Notes: generated by a model not told the origin, from the letters alone. Shown: positions 7,983 through 17,066, numbered from the stretch's first letter. The stretch is 64,000 nt of DNA from Streptomyces lavendofoliae (GCF_014649735.1 NZ_BMTP01000012.1:62001-126000), one strand, 5' to 3'. Numbers and translations are program-made.

Positions 7983-9416
7983 ATGAACCTCGGCGTGCGC
8001 TGGACCCTGCACGGCGACGGACGGACACCCGCTCCCGGAGCCGTCGTCCGTCCCGACGAGCGGCTGTCCTGGCCCCGTACGGCCGGGCTCGGCGCCCAGC
8101 ACGTCGTGGCCATGTTCGGCGCCTCGTTCGTGGCGCCGGTCCTGATGGGCCTGGACCCCAACCTGGCGATCATGATGTCCGGGGTCGCCACGGTGGTCTT
8201 CCTGCTCGCCACGCGCGGCACGGTGCCCAGCTACCTCGGCTGCTCGCTCTCCTTCGTGGGCGTGGCGGCGACCATCCGGGCGACCGGTGGCGACAGCGCG
8301 ACCGTCACCGGGGCGGTCCTGGTGGTCGGGGCCGTGCTGTTCCTGGTAGGGCTGGCGGTACGGCGGTTCGGGGCGCGGATCATCCATGTGGCGATGCCGC
8401 CGATCGTGACCGGCGCCGTCGTCATGCTGATCGGGTTCAACCTGGCGCCGGTGACCGCGTCGACGTACTGGCCCCAGGACCAGTGGACGGCCCTGCTGGT
8501 GATGCTGTTCACCGGCCTCGCGGTCGTCTGCCTGCGCGGGTTCTGGTCACGGGTGGCGATCTTCCTGGGGCTGGTCTTCGGGTACGCCCTGTCGTGGCTG
8601 TTCGACCTCGCCTTCGGCAAGATCCACTCCCCGCTCGGCGGCGGCGAGGCCGTCGACCACTGGCGCCTGGACCTGTCGGGTGTGGCGAAGGCCGACTGGA
8701 TCGGCCTGCCGTCGTTCCACGCGCCCGCCTTCGAGTGGTCGGCGATCCTCGTCGCCCTGCCCGTCGTCATCGCGCTGGTCGCGGAGAACGCCGGACACGT
8801 CAAGGCCGTCGGCGAGATGACCGGCGACCCGCTCGACGACAAGCTCGGCACCGCCATCGCGGCCGACGGCGCCGCCTCGATCCTGTCCACCGCCGTGGGC
8901 GGCCCCCCGAACACCACGTACTCCGAGAACATCGGCGTCATGGCCGCCACCCGCGTCTACTCGACGGCCGCCTACTGGGCCGCCGCCGGCTTCGCGCTCC
9001 TTTTCGGTCTGTGCCCCAAGTTCGGCGCGGTCGTCGCCGCCATCCCCGGCGGGGTGCTCGGCGGGATCACCGTCATCCTGTACGGCATGATCGGCCTGCT
9101 GGGCGCGCAGATCTGGATCAACGCCGACGTCGACCTGCGCAACCCCCTGAACCTCGTTCCGGCCGCCGCGGGCATCATCATCGGCGTCGGCGGGGTGAGC
9201 CTGAAGATCACGGACAACTTCGAGCTGGGCGGCATCGCCCTCGGCACCATCGTGGTCATCACCGGCTACCACGTGCTGCGCGCCTTCGCCCCGGCGCACC
9301 TCAAGGAACAGGAGCCCCTCCTGGACTCCGGCACCAGTTCGTACGAGGGGGGCCGGAGCGACGAGGACGGCGGGGACGGCCGGGGCGGCGGCGCTCAGCC
9401 GGTCGCCAGGTCGTAG
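7983..9416 (+). CDS. NCS2-family uracil/xanthine permease
   Basis: Proton-coupled nucleobase transporter of the inner membrane, 477 residues with about 14 helices. Family hallmarks are AQHVVAMFGASFVAPVL at about residues 38-54, the central LVAENAGHVKAVGEMTG segment with its conserved Glu, and GGPPNTTYSENIGVMAATRV, the NCS2 signature. The start has a weak purine stretch (GGAG) 12 nt upstream. The C-terminal tail is an acidic, Gly-rich extension. Its stop overlaps the 3' end of the convergent GH6 gene by 22 bp. Uracil is the best guess because the closest known relatives are UraA/PyrP-type; xanthine is possible. Confidence 0.9.
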   Translation: MNLGVRWTLHGDGRTPAPGAVVRPDERLSWPRTAGLGAQHVVAMFGASFVAPVLMGLDPNLAIMMSGVATVVFLLATRGTVPSYLGCSLSFVGVAATIRATGGDSATVTGAVLVVGAVLFLVGLAVRRFGARIIHVAMPPIVTGAVVMLIGFNLAPVTASTYWPQDQWTALLVMLFTGLAVVCLRGFWSRVAIFLGLVFGYALSWLFDLAFGKIHSPLGGGEAVDHWRLDLSGVAKADWIGLPSFHAPAFEWSAILVALPVVIALVAENAGHVKAVGEMTGDPLDDKLGTAIAADGAASILSTAVGGPPNTTYSENIGVMAATRVYSTAAYWAAAGFALLFGLCPKFGAVVAAIPGGVLGGITVILYGMIGLLGAQIWINADVDLRNPLNLVPAAAGIIIGVGGVSLKITDNFELGGIALGTIVVITGYHVLRAFAPAHLKEQEPLLDSGTSSYEGGRSDEDGGDGRGGGAQPVARS

Positions 9417-10621
9417 GCGTAGTCGGCCGAGAACTCGCCGGCCGCGCCGGAGCAGCCGTCCGACTCTCCCGGCAGCTTGATCCACAGGTAGGCGTCGATC
9501 CGGGCGTCACCGGTCCGGGTCGTCGGCGTCCTGCCGAGCGACCGGCCCGCCGGGTCGCACCACTCGCCGGGCGCCGGGGCGCCGTTGCCGTTGCGGCTGG
9601 TGTCGATGACGGCGCCGAGATGGGACGGGCCGCCGAGCGCGGTGAGCACGCGCCGGGCGTAGGCGGCCTCCTCGGCGGTGGTGTGGAAGTTCGCCACGTT
9701 GGTGAAGATGCCGTCGCCGCTGGTCGCGGCGCCCGCCTCCCGCAGCGCGCCGGCCATCTTCGCCGCCGTGTGCCAGCCGGAGTGGCCCGCGTCGAAGTAG
9801 ACCTTGGCCCGCGGGTTGGCCGCCCTGAGCGCCTTGCCGGCCCGGGCCAGCGAGGCGTAGCGGGCGGCCCGGCCGGCCTCGGAGAGGCAGTCGGCGAGGG
9901 CGATGGAGTCGGGCTCCAGGACGACGACGACCGGCCCGCCGCCGAGCCCGGCGGCGAAGTCCCGTATCCAGCCGTCGTACGCGGCCAGGTCGGGCGCCCC
10001 GCCCTGGGAGGCGCCCCCGCAGTCGCGGTCGGGGATGGCGTACGGCACGAGGACGGGCACACGGCCGGCGGCGGCCGCCCCGGACGTCACCGCGCGCACC
10101 CTGCCGGTGATGGCGCCCGGGTCGTACTCGGCGAACCAGACGGCGGCCGGCTGGTCCGCGATCCGGGACTCGATGACCGCCCGGCGCGGATCGCCGGGGT
10201 TGGCCCGCACCCAGTCGAGCACCTGGGACGCCGGGTGGCGGTAGAGGGACGCCGACACGGTGCGGGGCTCCGGCGCCCCGGCGGCCTCGCGCTTCCTCAC
10301 CGACGGCTTGGGGGCCGGCGGGACGGACGGTTTCGCCGGGGTACGGGAGGGCGAGGGGGACGGCGACGCGGTGGCCGAGGCGCTGACCGCGGGACGGGGG
10401 CGGGCGGGCAGCGGCGGCACGTACGGCGCGCTGCCGGTCACTTCGGGCCGGGGCCCGGCCGTGTCGTCCGCCTCGCCGCCGGTCGCGGTCAGCAGCCCGC
10501 TGACCGTGCCGACCGCGACGACCACCGACGCGGCGGCGGCCATGGCGTGCCGGCGCGCCGTGCGCCGCCGTCCGGCCTGCCGGTCGCGTTCCCTCCGCCG
10601 TTGCGCGCGCGCACCTGACAC
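9395..10621 (-). CDS. GH6-family glucanase/cellobiohydrolase-like protein, membrane-anchored or secreted
   Basis: Glycoside hydrolase family 6, acting on beta-1,4-glucans by inversion. Both family signatures are intact: VPYAIPDRDCGGASQGG, with the general-acid Asp in RDC, and VVVLEPDSIA. A basic N-terminus (RRRERDRQAGRRRTARR) precedes one hydrophobic segment (about residues 26-48), then a Pro/Ser/Ala linker to about 110, then the catalytic domain. There is no cellulose-binding module. GTG at 10621 follows GGGGAGGGG at 9 nt and gives 408 residues. The single hydrophobic segment without a clear cleavage site allows either signal peptide or anchor. Substrate could be cellulose or another beta-glucan. 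Confidence 0.87.
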   Translation of the reverse strand: MSGARAQRRRERDRQAGRRRTARRHAMAAAASVVVAVGTVSGLLTATGGEADDTAGPRPEVTGSAPYVPPLPARPRPAVSASATASPSPSPSRTPAKPSVPPAPKPSVRKREAAGAPEPRTVSASLYRHPASQVLDWVRANPGDPRRAVIESRIADQPAAVWFAEYDPGAITGRVRAVTSGAAAAGRVPVLVPYAIPDRDCGGASQGGAPDLAAYDGWIRDFAAGLGGGPVVVVLEPDSIALADCLSEAGRAARYASLARAGKALRAANPRAKVYFDAGHSGWHTAAKMAGALREAGAATSGDGIFTNVANFHTTAEEAAYARRVLTALGGPSHLGAVIDTSRNGNGAPAPGEWCDPAGRSLGRTPTTRTGDARIDAYLWIKLPGESDGCSGAAGEFSADYAYDLATG

Positions 10622-10729
10622 CGTGTCGTTCCCCTCCCCCGGGTGCTCGCGGGCGGGTTCGTTCCCCCGTTCCGGGGAAGCCCGGCGCGATGACACCACC
10701 GAGAGCCTACCTACTGGGACGCTGCCCCC

Positions 10730-11479
10730 ATGGCGCAGATCGAACAGTGCTCGTCCGCCCCGTGGGGAATCGGTCCGGTCGTGACGCGGATGCGCGCGTT
10801 CCGCGAGCTGTGGCCGGCGGCGGACGGGGTGGCGGTCTTCAACCGGGTCTACCTCACGGTCACGGAGGAGATCGACCGGCGCGTCCAGGCGGGCGAGTTC
10901 GCCGACCGGCGGGCCGCCGCCACGCTGGACGTCCGCTTCGCGGAGCGCTACCTCGCGGCCGTGGACGCGGTCGCCGCGGGCGGGCGGCCCCCGGCGTGCT
11001 GGCGGCCGCTGTTCCAGTACCGGCGCCATCCCGGCGTACGGCCGCTGCAGTTCGCGCTGGCCGGCATCAACGCGCACGTCGGGCACGACCTGGCGCTGGC
11101 CGTGGTGGACGCCTGCCGCACGCTCGGCTGCGAACCGGCCGATCTCGAGCGGGAGTTCGACCGGGTCGGTGACGTCCTCACGCTGCTGGAGGAGCGCATC
11201 CGGGAGGAGCTGATGCCGGGCCCGGACCTGCTGGAGATCGCCGATCCGCTCACGCACCTGCTGGGCTGCTGGAGCCTGGACCGCGCCCGCGAGGGGGCGT
11301 GGCTGGCCGCCCGCTCGCTGTGGCAGCTGACCCGGCTGGGCGAGCTGGGCGGGCTGCCGGGGCTGGCCGAGGAGTTCGCCGAACGCCTCGACCGCTCCGT
11401 GGGGCTGGCGGGGCGGATGCTGCTCACCCCGCTGGTCCCTCAGTCCTCCGGCAGCTCGACCGGGGCGATCTCGTCGTAG
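10730..11479 (+). CDS. DUF5995-family protein
   Basis: Cytoplasmic, all-helical-looking protein of 249 residues that I recognise as the DUF5995 type common in Streptomyces. Conserved features include FNRVYLTVTEEI near residue 40, the central FALAGINAHVGHDLALAVV with two His, and a C-terminal WLAARSLWQLTRL segment. The His/Asp pattern suggests possible metal binding, but no reaction is known. Its 5' side is divergent from the GH6 gene (108-bp spacer with TTCCCC-N6-GGGGAA at 10662-10679). Its 3' end overlaps the convergent davB-like gene by 40 bp. No function is proposed. Confidence 0.7.
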   Translation: MAQIEQCSSAPWGIGPVVTRMRAFRELWPAADGVAVFNRVYLTVTEEIDRRVQAGEFADRRAAATLDVRFAERYLAAVDAVAAGGRPPACWRPLFQYRRHPGVRPLQFALAGINAHVGHDLALAVVDACRTLGCEPADLEREFDRVGDVLTLLEERIREELMPGPDLLEIADPLTHLLGCWSLDRAREGAWLAARSLWQLTRLGELGGLPGLAEEFAERLDRSVGLAGRMLLTPLVPQSSGSSTGAISS

Positions 11480-13134
11480 ACGTCGCCCGGGCCGGGGTTG
11501 GTGGCGTCGGTGGCACCGCCGAAGTGATGCATCACGCCCCACACCGCGTTCAGCGCGGTCTGCACGGCGCCCTCGGCCCAGCCGGCCGTCCAGGAGATGT
11601 CGTCGCCCGCGAGGAAGATGCCCCGCTTGTCCTCGGGCAGCCGGTCCTGCATGAAGTGGGTGAACAGGCGGCGCTGGTAGCGGTAGTGGCCCGGCAGGTT
11701 GGCCTTGAAGGCGCCCATGAAGTAGGGCTCGTTCTCCCAGGACACGGTCACCGGGTTGCCGATGATGTGCTTGCGGATGTCGACCTTCGGGTAGATCTCG
11801 CCGAGCGACTTGAGCATGACCTCCATGCGCTCGTTGGCGGAGAGCGGCAGCCACTTCAGGCTGTCGTCGCACCACGTGTACGAGAGGCAGATGACGGCCG
11901 GCTTGTCCGGGCCGTCGTCCAGCAGGTAGGTGCCGCGGGTCATCCGGTCGGTGAGCGTCATCGACATGACGTCACGGCCGGTCTCCTCGTCCTTGTCCAG
12001 CCAGAAGGGCCGGTCGACCGGGACGAAGAGCTTGGACGACTCCATGTAGTGGGTGCGCTCCATCGCCGTCCAGTGGTCGATGGGGAACAGCGAGTCGTCG
12101 CAGGCGATCTTGGACAGCAGCATCCAGGACTGGGCGGTGAAGATGGCCGCCTGGTACGTGCGGATGTCGCCGTTCGCGTCGGTGACCGTGATGCGGTTGC
12201 CGGCGGTGCGGTGCAGGCGCGTGACGGCGGGCTTGGGGTCGCCTTCGTGGAGCGACTTCAGCGACGTGCCGAGCGGCCAGTGGACGATCTTCTCCGGCTC
12301 GCGCTCCCACAGGCGCAGCGGCAGCTGCTGGGAGCCGCCGACGATGCCGCGGTGGTGGTCGTCGGCCTCGGTGTAGACGACGCGGAGGATCTCCAGGATG
12401 GAGTTGGGGAAGTCGGTGTCCCAGCCGCCGGTGCCGAAACCGACCTGGCCGAAGATCTCGCGGTGCCGGAAGGACTTGAACGCCTCGGACTCGCACAGGA
12501 AGCCGTAGAAGGTCTGGTTGTCGAGCTTCTCGACGAGCTTGGCCCAGATTTCGCGGATGCGCGGGACGTCGCGCTCACGCATGGCGCGGTTCATGTCGGA
12601 GAAGTCCGCGCCCTCCTCCAGGCAGTCGTTCCAGGCCTTGGCGACGTCGCGGTAGACCTGCGGGAGGTCGGCGATGGTCTCGGCGTAGTGCGACTCGCCC
12701 TTGAGGTCGACGACCGTCGACGGCGTGGCCTCGGCCAGCGGGTTCGGGAACGGCCGGGTCTCCAGACCGACGAGGTCGATGTAGTGCTGGAGCGCGGTGG
12801 AGGAGGGCGGGAAGCGCATGGCGCCCATCTCGGCGCTCAGCCCCTCGGTGCCGGTGCCCTCGAAGCCGACGGTGCGCAGCCGGCCGCCGATCCGGTCGGC
12901 CTCGTACACGACGGGCTTGAGGCCCATCTTCATCAGCTCGTACGCGGCGATGACGCCGGAGAGCCCGCCGCCGATGACGGCGACCTCGGTGCCGTGCTCG
13001 GTCGCGGGGATCTGGCCGAGCCCGGCCGGGTGGGCCAGGTAGTCGTCGTACGCGTACGGGAAGTCCGGACCGAACATGGTGATCGGCGGCTGCGCGTCGG
13101 TGTGCTGGACGGCGGTGGGCACCGTGGACGTCAT
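11440..13134 (-). CDS. davB: Flavin amine oxidase, likely L-lysine (amino acid) 2-monooxygenase
   Basis: FAD protein of 564 residues. It has the dinucleotide-binding VAVIGGGLSGVIAAYE (GGGLSG at 55-60), the second FAD motif ADRIGGRLRT near 80 and the C-terminal IFLAGDDISWTAGWAEGAVQ of amine oxidases. From memory it follows Pseudomonas putida DavB closely along its length, including FGPDFPYAYDDYLAHPAGLG at the N-terminus, RETFGQVGFGTGGWDTDFPN-like blocks and a PGPGDVYDEI tail. DavB oxidatively decarboxylates L-lysine to 5-aminovaleramide. The next gene upstream encodes a nitrilase-type amidase like DavA, 74 nt away and transcribed first. Tryptophan 2-monooxygenase is the main alternative. ATG with an AGGAGT site upstream. 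Confidence 0.78.
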   Translation of the reverse strand: MTSTVPTAVQHTDAQPPITMFGPDFPYAYDDYLAHPAGLGQIPATEHGTEVAVIGGGLSGVIAAYELMKMGLKPVVYEADRIGGRLRTVGFEGTGTEGLSAEMGAMRFPPSSTALQHYIDLVGLETRPFPNPLAEATPSTVVDLKGESHYAETIADLPQVYRDVAKAWNDCLEEGADFSDMNRAMRERDVPRIREIWAKLVEKLDNQTFYGFLCESEAFKSFRHREIFGQVGFGTGGWDTDFPNSILEILRVVYTEADDHHRGIVGGSQQLPLRLWEREPEKIVHWPLGTSLKSLHEGDPKPAVTRLHRTAGNRITVTDANGDIRTYQAAIFTAQSWMLLSKIACDDSLFPIDHWTAMERTHYMESSKLFVPVDRPFWLDKDEETGRDVMSMTLTDRMTRGTYLLDDGPDKPAVICLSYTWCDDSLKWLPLSANERMEVMLKSLGEIYPKVDIRKHIIGNPVTVSWENEPYFMGAFKANLPGHYRYQRRLFTHFMQDRLPEDKRGIFLAGDDISWTAGWAEGAVQTALNAVWGVMHHFGGATDATNPGPGDVYDEIAPVELPED

Positions 13135-13208
13135 GGGGTACGGACTCCTTGCGGAAGCGGGAAAGTCGGCGAGGGGGCGTGCGGGCCGGGGCCCGGTCGG
13201 CGGAGGGC

Positions 13209-14006
13209 TCAGACGAGCGAGGCGTAGAGGCCGGGGCGGCGGTCGCGCAGGTAGGAGTTCACCTCGCGCGAGGAGGCCAGGAACTCCGGGTCGACGTCGG
13301 CGACGACGAGTTCCTCGCCGCGTCCGGCGCGGGCGCGGGCCGTGCCGTCGGGGCCCGCGAGGGCGGACAGGCCGACGAACTCGAACGCGCCCTCGGGGCC
13401 GGTCCGGTTGGCGTACGCGACGTATATCTGGTTCTCGAAGGCGCGCACCGGTACGACGGACTCGGCGACGACCTCGGCGGGGTGCATCAGCGCGGTGGGC
13501 ACCAGCAGCAGCTGGGTGCCGGCCAGGGCGTGCGCCCGGACGTTCTCGGGGAACTCGACGTCGTAGCAGATCATCAGGCCGACGCGCAGTCCGCCGAGCT
13601 CCGCCTGGACGACCGGCTGCTCCCCGGGGGTGAACGAGTCGGTCTCGAAGCCGCCGTAGAGGTGGGTCTTGCGGTAGCTCAGGAGCCGGGTGCCGTCCGG
13701 GCCGATGAGCTGGGCGGCGTTGTACACCCGGTCGCCGTCGCGCTCGGGGTAGCCGTAGGCGATGGCGAGCCGGTGGCGCTCGGCGATCTCGGCGACGGCG
13801 TCGGCCCCGTCCCCGTCGGCGGGCTCGGCCAGCCGGGCGATGTCGTCACCGATCGCGTACCCGGTCAGGAACATCTCGGGGGCGACGAGCAGGCCGGCGC
13901 CGGTGGCGGCGGCGCGGGCGGCGGCCTCGTCGAGGACCTTGAGGTTGGCGGCGACGTCACCGGGCTGTCCGGAGCTCTGGAGCAGGGCGGTGCGCAGCGG
14001 CGGCAT
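13209..14006 (-). CDS. davA: Carbon-nitrogen hydrolase, likely 5-aminovaleramidase
   Basis: Nitrilase-superfamily amidase of 265 residues. The Glu-Lys-Cys catalytic triad is visible: E44 in APEMFLTGY, K113 in YRKTHLYGG and C147 in MICYDVEFPE. DavA removes the amide of 5-aminovaleramide to give 5-aminovalerate, the second step after DavB, and the sequence resembles P. putida DavA as I remember it (length, PEMFLTGY, CYDxEFPEN). ATG at 14006 is preceded by AGAGGT and agrees with family length; longer in-frame extension has no homology. It leads a two-gene unit with the flavin oxidase gene. Other omega-amidases or an indole-acetamide-type hydrolase remain possible. Confidence 0.78.
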   Translation of the reverse strand: MPPLRTALLQSSGQPGDVAANLKVLDEAAARAAATGAGLLVAPEMFLTGYAIGDDIARLAEPADGDGADAVAEIAERHRLAIAYGYPERDGDRVYNAAQLIGPDGTRLLSYRKTHLYGGFETDSFTPGEQPVVQAELGGLRVGLMICYDVEFPENVRAHALAGTQLLLVPTALMHPAEVVAESVVPVRAFENQIYVAYANRTGPEGAFEFVGLSALAGPDGTARARAGRGEELVVADVDPEFLASSREVNSYLRDRRPGLYASLV

Positions 14007-14040
14007 CGGCAGACCTCTGTCGGGGTGCGTGGCGGGGAGG

Positions 14041-14059
14041 GAAGACGTCGAGAAGACGT
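14041..14059. repeat. Direct repeat GAAGACGT, possible operator of the davA-davB unit
   Basis: GAAGACGT occurs at 14041-14048 and 14052-14059, an exact 11-bp spacing (one helical turn), between the predicted -10 box and the davA start. Such phasing suits a dimeric repressor. Direct observation; the binding protein is unknown. Confidence 0.4.
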
Positions 14060-14064
14060 TCAAA

Positions 14065-14094
14065 ACGGTACGGTCCGGTGCCTTTCCGGGACAA
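14065..14094 (-). promoter_or_regulatory. Candidate promoter of davA-davB
   Basis: On the minus strand TTGTCC (14094-14089) and TACCGT (14070-14065) are separated by 18 nt, a fair match to the Streptomyces housekeeping promoter. It lies 59 nt before the davA start. Confidence 0.45.
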
Positions 14095-14304
14095 GGCGTG
14101 ACCGTTGCGGACCGGCGGTCGATCCGTTGCGCGGATGGGGTGCCGAGCGGTGATTCGTTGCGCGGCCGTCCTCCGGTGGTCGGAGGCGGCCCCCGCCGCC
14201 CGGCGGAGGGCGGTCGCGACCGGCGTGCGATGTGGCGCGGTGGGGTGGGCGGAACAGTGGTGGACGTCCGGGAACCGTGCTCCACCAGCCGAAAGGGCTC
14301 CGCC

Positions 14305-14859
14305 ATGAACCGTCGTACGAAGATCGCCGCACTGGGCCTCGCGTTGCTGTGCACCGTCGGGGTGGCGGGCTCCGCCGGTGCCCTGGGGGACCGGGCGGGC
14401 GGCGGCCCGCGAGAGGCGGCCGCCCTGACCGGCACGGCGAAGCTCTACCGGCCGGCGGGCGACGACATCACGTTCACCTTCGACGCACACCTGGCCGCCG
14501 AGGACACCATGGACCCGGAGGCGGCGACCGGCACGTTCGCCTTTCGGCACGTCTTCCCGGACGGCAGGTCCGCGCGGGCGACGGCCCGGGTGGACTGTCT
14601 GATCACGGGTGGGAAGGTCGCGGTCGTGACGGGGGTGGTCACCGACTCCGACACCCCGTTCACGGGCAAGCGGGTGGGTGTGTCGGTGCACGACCTGGGA
14701 CGGCACGACCGGCTGGGCTACAGCTGGGTCGGCAGCGAGCCGGAGGAGACGAAGAAGCTGCCGAAGTGTATGAGCGCGGCGCCCTTCGAGAAGGTCAGGG
14801 GCGGTACGGGGGACTTCCGGGTCCTGCCCTGGCAGCCCGAGTACCCGGAAGCGGGCTAG
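14305..14859 (+). CDS. Small secreted protein of unknown function
   Basis: 184 residues with a clear signal peptide: MNRRTKIAALGLALLCTVGV followed by small residues and a likely cut near SAGA (about residue 30). The mature part is beta-rich, with TFTFDAHLAAEDT, a FAFRHVFPDG segment and two Cys (CLITGG and KCMSAA) that could form one disulphide. I recognise no domain family. ATG has only a weak GAAAGGG upstream. It is divergent from davA over a 298-bp region and ends 105 bp from the convergent Lrp gene. No function is assigned. Confidence 0.65.
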   Translation: MNRRTKIAALGLALLCTVGVAGSAGALGDRAGGGPREAAALTGTAKLYRPAGDDITFTFDAHLAAEDTMDPEAATGTFAFRHVFPDGRSARATARVDCLITGGKVAVVTGVVTDSDTPFTGKRVGVSVHDLGRHDRLGYSWVGSEPEETKKLPKCMSAAPFEKVRGGTGDFRVLPWQPEYPEAG

Positions 14860-14964
14860 AACCTGTCTTCCGGACGGCACCGGCGCCCGGAGGGGCGGGG
14901 ACCGGCGCGGCCGGGGATCCGCGGGACGGGCGCCGCGGGCCGGCCGGCGCCCGGCGGGCGCGTT

Positions 14965-15420
14965 CTACGCCGGCGAGCCGGACGAGAAGCGCCGCAGCAG
15001 CGGGGAGAGCACCAGCACCGACTTGGTGCGCTCCACGAACGGCTCGCCCGCGATCCGCTCCAGCACGCGCTCGAAGTGGCGCATGTCGGAGGCGAAGACC
15101 TGGACGATCGCGTCCGCGTCACCGGTGACGGTGGACGCGGCCGCGACCTCCGGGTAGCGCTCGAGACCCCGCTGGATGGTCTCGGGCGAGGTGTTCCCGC
15201 GTGCGTAGATCTCGATGAACCCCTCGGTCTCCCAGCCGAGTGCCGCCGGGTCCACGCGGACGGTGAACCCGGTGATGGCGCCCTCCGCCCGCAGCCGGTC
15301 CACGCGCCGCTTCACCGCGGGCGCGGACAGACCGACGAGCGAGCCGATGTCGGCGTACGAGCGCCGGGCATCCTCGGCGAGAGCGTGGACGATGCGTTCG
15401 TCGAGATCGTTCAGTCGCAC
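14965..15420 (-). CDS. Lrp/AsnC-family transcriptional regulator
   Basis: Feast/famine regulator of 151 residues. The N-terminal HTH is at about 5-50 (DERIVHALAEDARRSYADIG then SAPAVKRRVDRL), and the C-terminal RAM/AsnC ligand domain follows at 65-140 (STVTGDADAIVQVFA). GTG at 15420 gives the normal family length and the expected LNDLDERI beginning. It is transcribed just after the amino-acid permease, 10 nt away, so the pair forms an operon. It probably senses an amino acid imported by that permease. The repeated TTGCGCA boxes upstream of the permease are a plausible binding region. Very weak Shine-Dalgarno, suggesting coupling to the permease. Confidence 0.9.
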   Translation of the reverse strand: MRLNDLDERIVHALAEDARRSYADIGSLVGLSAPAVKRRVDRLRAEGAITGFTVRVDPAALGWETEGFIEIYARGNTSPETIQRGLERYPEVAAASTVTGDADAIVQVFASDMRHFERVLERIAGEPFVERTKSVLVLSPLLRRFSSGSPA

Positions 15421-15430
15421 GGGGGGTGGG

Positions 15431-16894
15431 TCACTTCTCTGCGGTGGCCAAACGGGAGCGGCGCATGCCGTAGAGGAAGTAGAACACGAGGCCGACGGCC
15501 ATCCAGACACCGAACACGATCCACGTGATGGCGTCGAGGCTGAACATGTTGTAGGCGCAGAACAGGAAGCCCAGCACCGGGAAGAGCCAGCCGAGCGGGA
15601 CCCGGAAGGTGCGCGGCATGTCCGGGCGGGTGCGGCGCAGCACGATCACCGCGATGTTGACCAGGGCGAAGGCGAACAGGGTGCCGATGCTGGTGGCGTC
15701 GACCAGCTTGCCCAGCGGGATCACCGAGGCGAGCAGGCCGCAGAACACGGACACGATGACGGTGTTCACCCGCGGCGTGCCGGTCTTCCGGTCGACCTTG
15801 CCGAACACCTTGGGCACCAGGCCGTCCCGGGACATGGCGAACAGGACGCGGGTCTGGCCGTACAGCACGGTCAGGACGACGCTGGCGATGGAGATGACGG
15901 CGCCGGCGGCGAGCAGCGTGCCCCAGAAGGCGTGACCGCTGACGTCGTTCATGATCCCGGCGAGCGAGGCCTCCGAGCCCTCGAAGTCCTTCCAGTTCCG
16001 CGCGCCCACGGCGACACCGGCGACCAGCACGTACAGCGCGGTCACGATGATCAGCGACAGCATGATCGCGCGGGGCAGGTCGCGCTGGGGGTTCTTGGCC
16101 TCCTCGCCGGCCGTGGAGGCGGCGTCGAAGCCGATGTACGAGAAGAAGAGGCTGGCGCCGGCGGCGCTGACACCCGCCATGCCGAGCGGCATGAAGTCGG
16201 AGTAGTTGCCGGACTTGAAGCCCATGAAGCCGATGGCGCAGAAGAGGACGAGCGCGGCGATCTTCACCACGACCATGATCGTGTTGATGCGGGCGGACTC
16301 ACGGGCGCCGCCGAGCAGGAAGACCATGGCGAGCAGCACGACGATCAGGCCGGGCAGGTTGATGATGCCGCCCTCGCCGGGCGCGGAGGACAGGGCGTCG
16401 GGGATGGTGACGCCGATGGTGCCGTTCAGCAGCTCGTTGAGGTACTCGCCCCAGCCGACCGCCACGGCGGCGACCGAAACGCCGTACTCCAGCACCAGGC
16501 ACCAGCCGCAGACCCAGGCGACCAGTTCACCCATCGTTGCGTACGCGTACGAGTAGGAGGAGCCGGCGACCGGGATCGAGCCGGCCAGCTCGGCGTACGA
16601 GAGGGCGGAGAACAGGGCGGTGAGACCGGCGATCACGAACGCGAGGGTCACCGCGGGTCCGGCCTGCGGAACGGCGTCCCCCAGGACGACGAAGATACCG
16701 GTGCCGAGGGTGGCACCGATGCTGATCATGGTCAGCTGCCACATGGAGAGCGAGCGGCGGAGCGAACCGCCCTCACCCTGCCCACCCTCTGCGACCAGCA
16801 CGTCCACCGGCTTGCGCCGGGTGAGAGCGGAGAGCCCGGACGCCTTGGGCGCGGACGGCTCGGTGGCGGGAGGGGCTGTGCCTTGATCCAGCAC
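15431..16894 (-). CDS. APC-superfamily amino acid permease (cationic amino acid transporter type)
   Basis: 487-residue permease with about 12-13 membrane helices. The APC signature is intact: MISIGATLGTGIFVVLGDAV near helix 1, the FSALSYAELAGSIPVAGSSY segment in helices 2-3, and FSYIGFDAASTAGEEAKNPQ near the middle, typical of the CAT/YfnA group. It probably imports a basic or other amino acid by proton coupling. GTG at 16894 has GAAGGAG 8 nt upstream; in-frame codons further upstream lack family similarity. First gene of an operon with the Lrp regulator. Given the adjacent lysine-type catabolic genes, lysine uptake is a reasonable but untested idea. Confidence 0.88.
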   Translation of the reverse strand: MLDQGTAPPATEPSAPKASGLSALTRRKPVDVLVAEGGQGEGGSLRRSLSMWQLTMISIGATLGTGIFVVLGDAVPQAGPAVTLAFVIAGLTALFSALSYAELAGSIPVAGSSYSYAYATMGELVAWVCGWCLVLEYGVSVAAVAVGWGEYLNELLNGTIGVTIPDALSSAPGEGGIINLPGLIVVLLAMVFLLGGARESARINTIMVVVKIAALVLFCAIGFMGFKSGNYSDFMPLGMAGVSAAGASLFFSYIGFDAASTAGEEAKNPQRDLPRAIMLSLIIVTALYVLVAGVAVGARNWKDFEGSEASLAGIMNDVSGHAFWGTLLAAGAVISIASVVLTVLYGQTRVLFAMSRDGLVPKVFGKVDRKTGTPRVNTVIVSVFCGLLASVIPLGKLVDATSIGTLFAFALVNIAVIVLRRTRPDMPRTFRVPLGWLFPVLGFLFCAYNMFSLDAITWIVFGVWMAVGLVFYFLYGMRRSRLATAEK

Positions 16895-17066
16895 TGCGGG
16901 GGCTCCTTCATCGCTGCGGGTCGGTGGAGGGCGACCTGCGGCGGCCTCGCGGGCGTGTCGGACACAGCCCACGGGGGAAGGGAGACCGCCGAGCAGGCGG
17001 TCACCGCCACTCCTGGTACGGGGCACGAGCCTAAAGGGCGGGCTTCGCGCTTGTAATGCATCGTTG

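Noticed and set aside
9395..11479. Possible gene fusion or frameshift where convergent genes overlap (9395-9416 and 11440-11479)
   Set aside because: Both genes in each pair have complete domains and normal stops; overlapping convergent ends are common in compact genomes.
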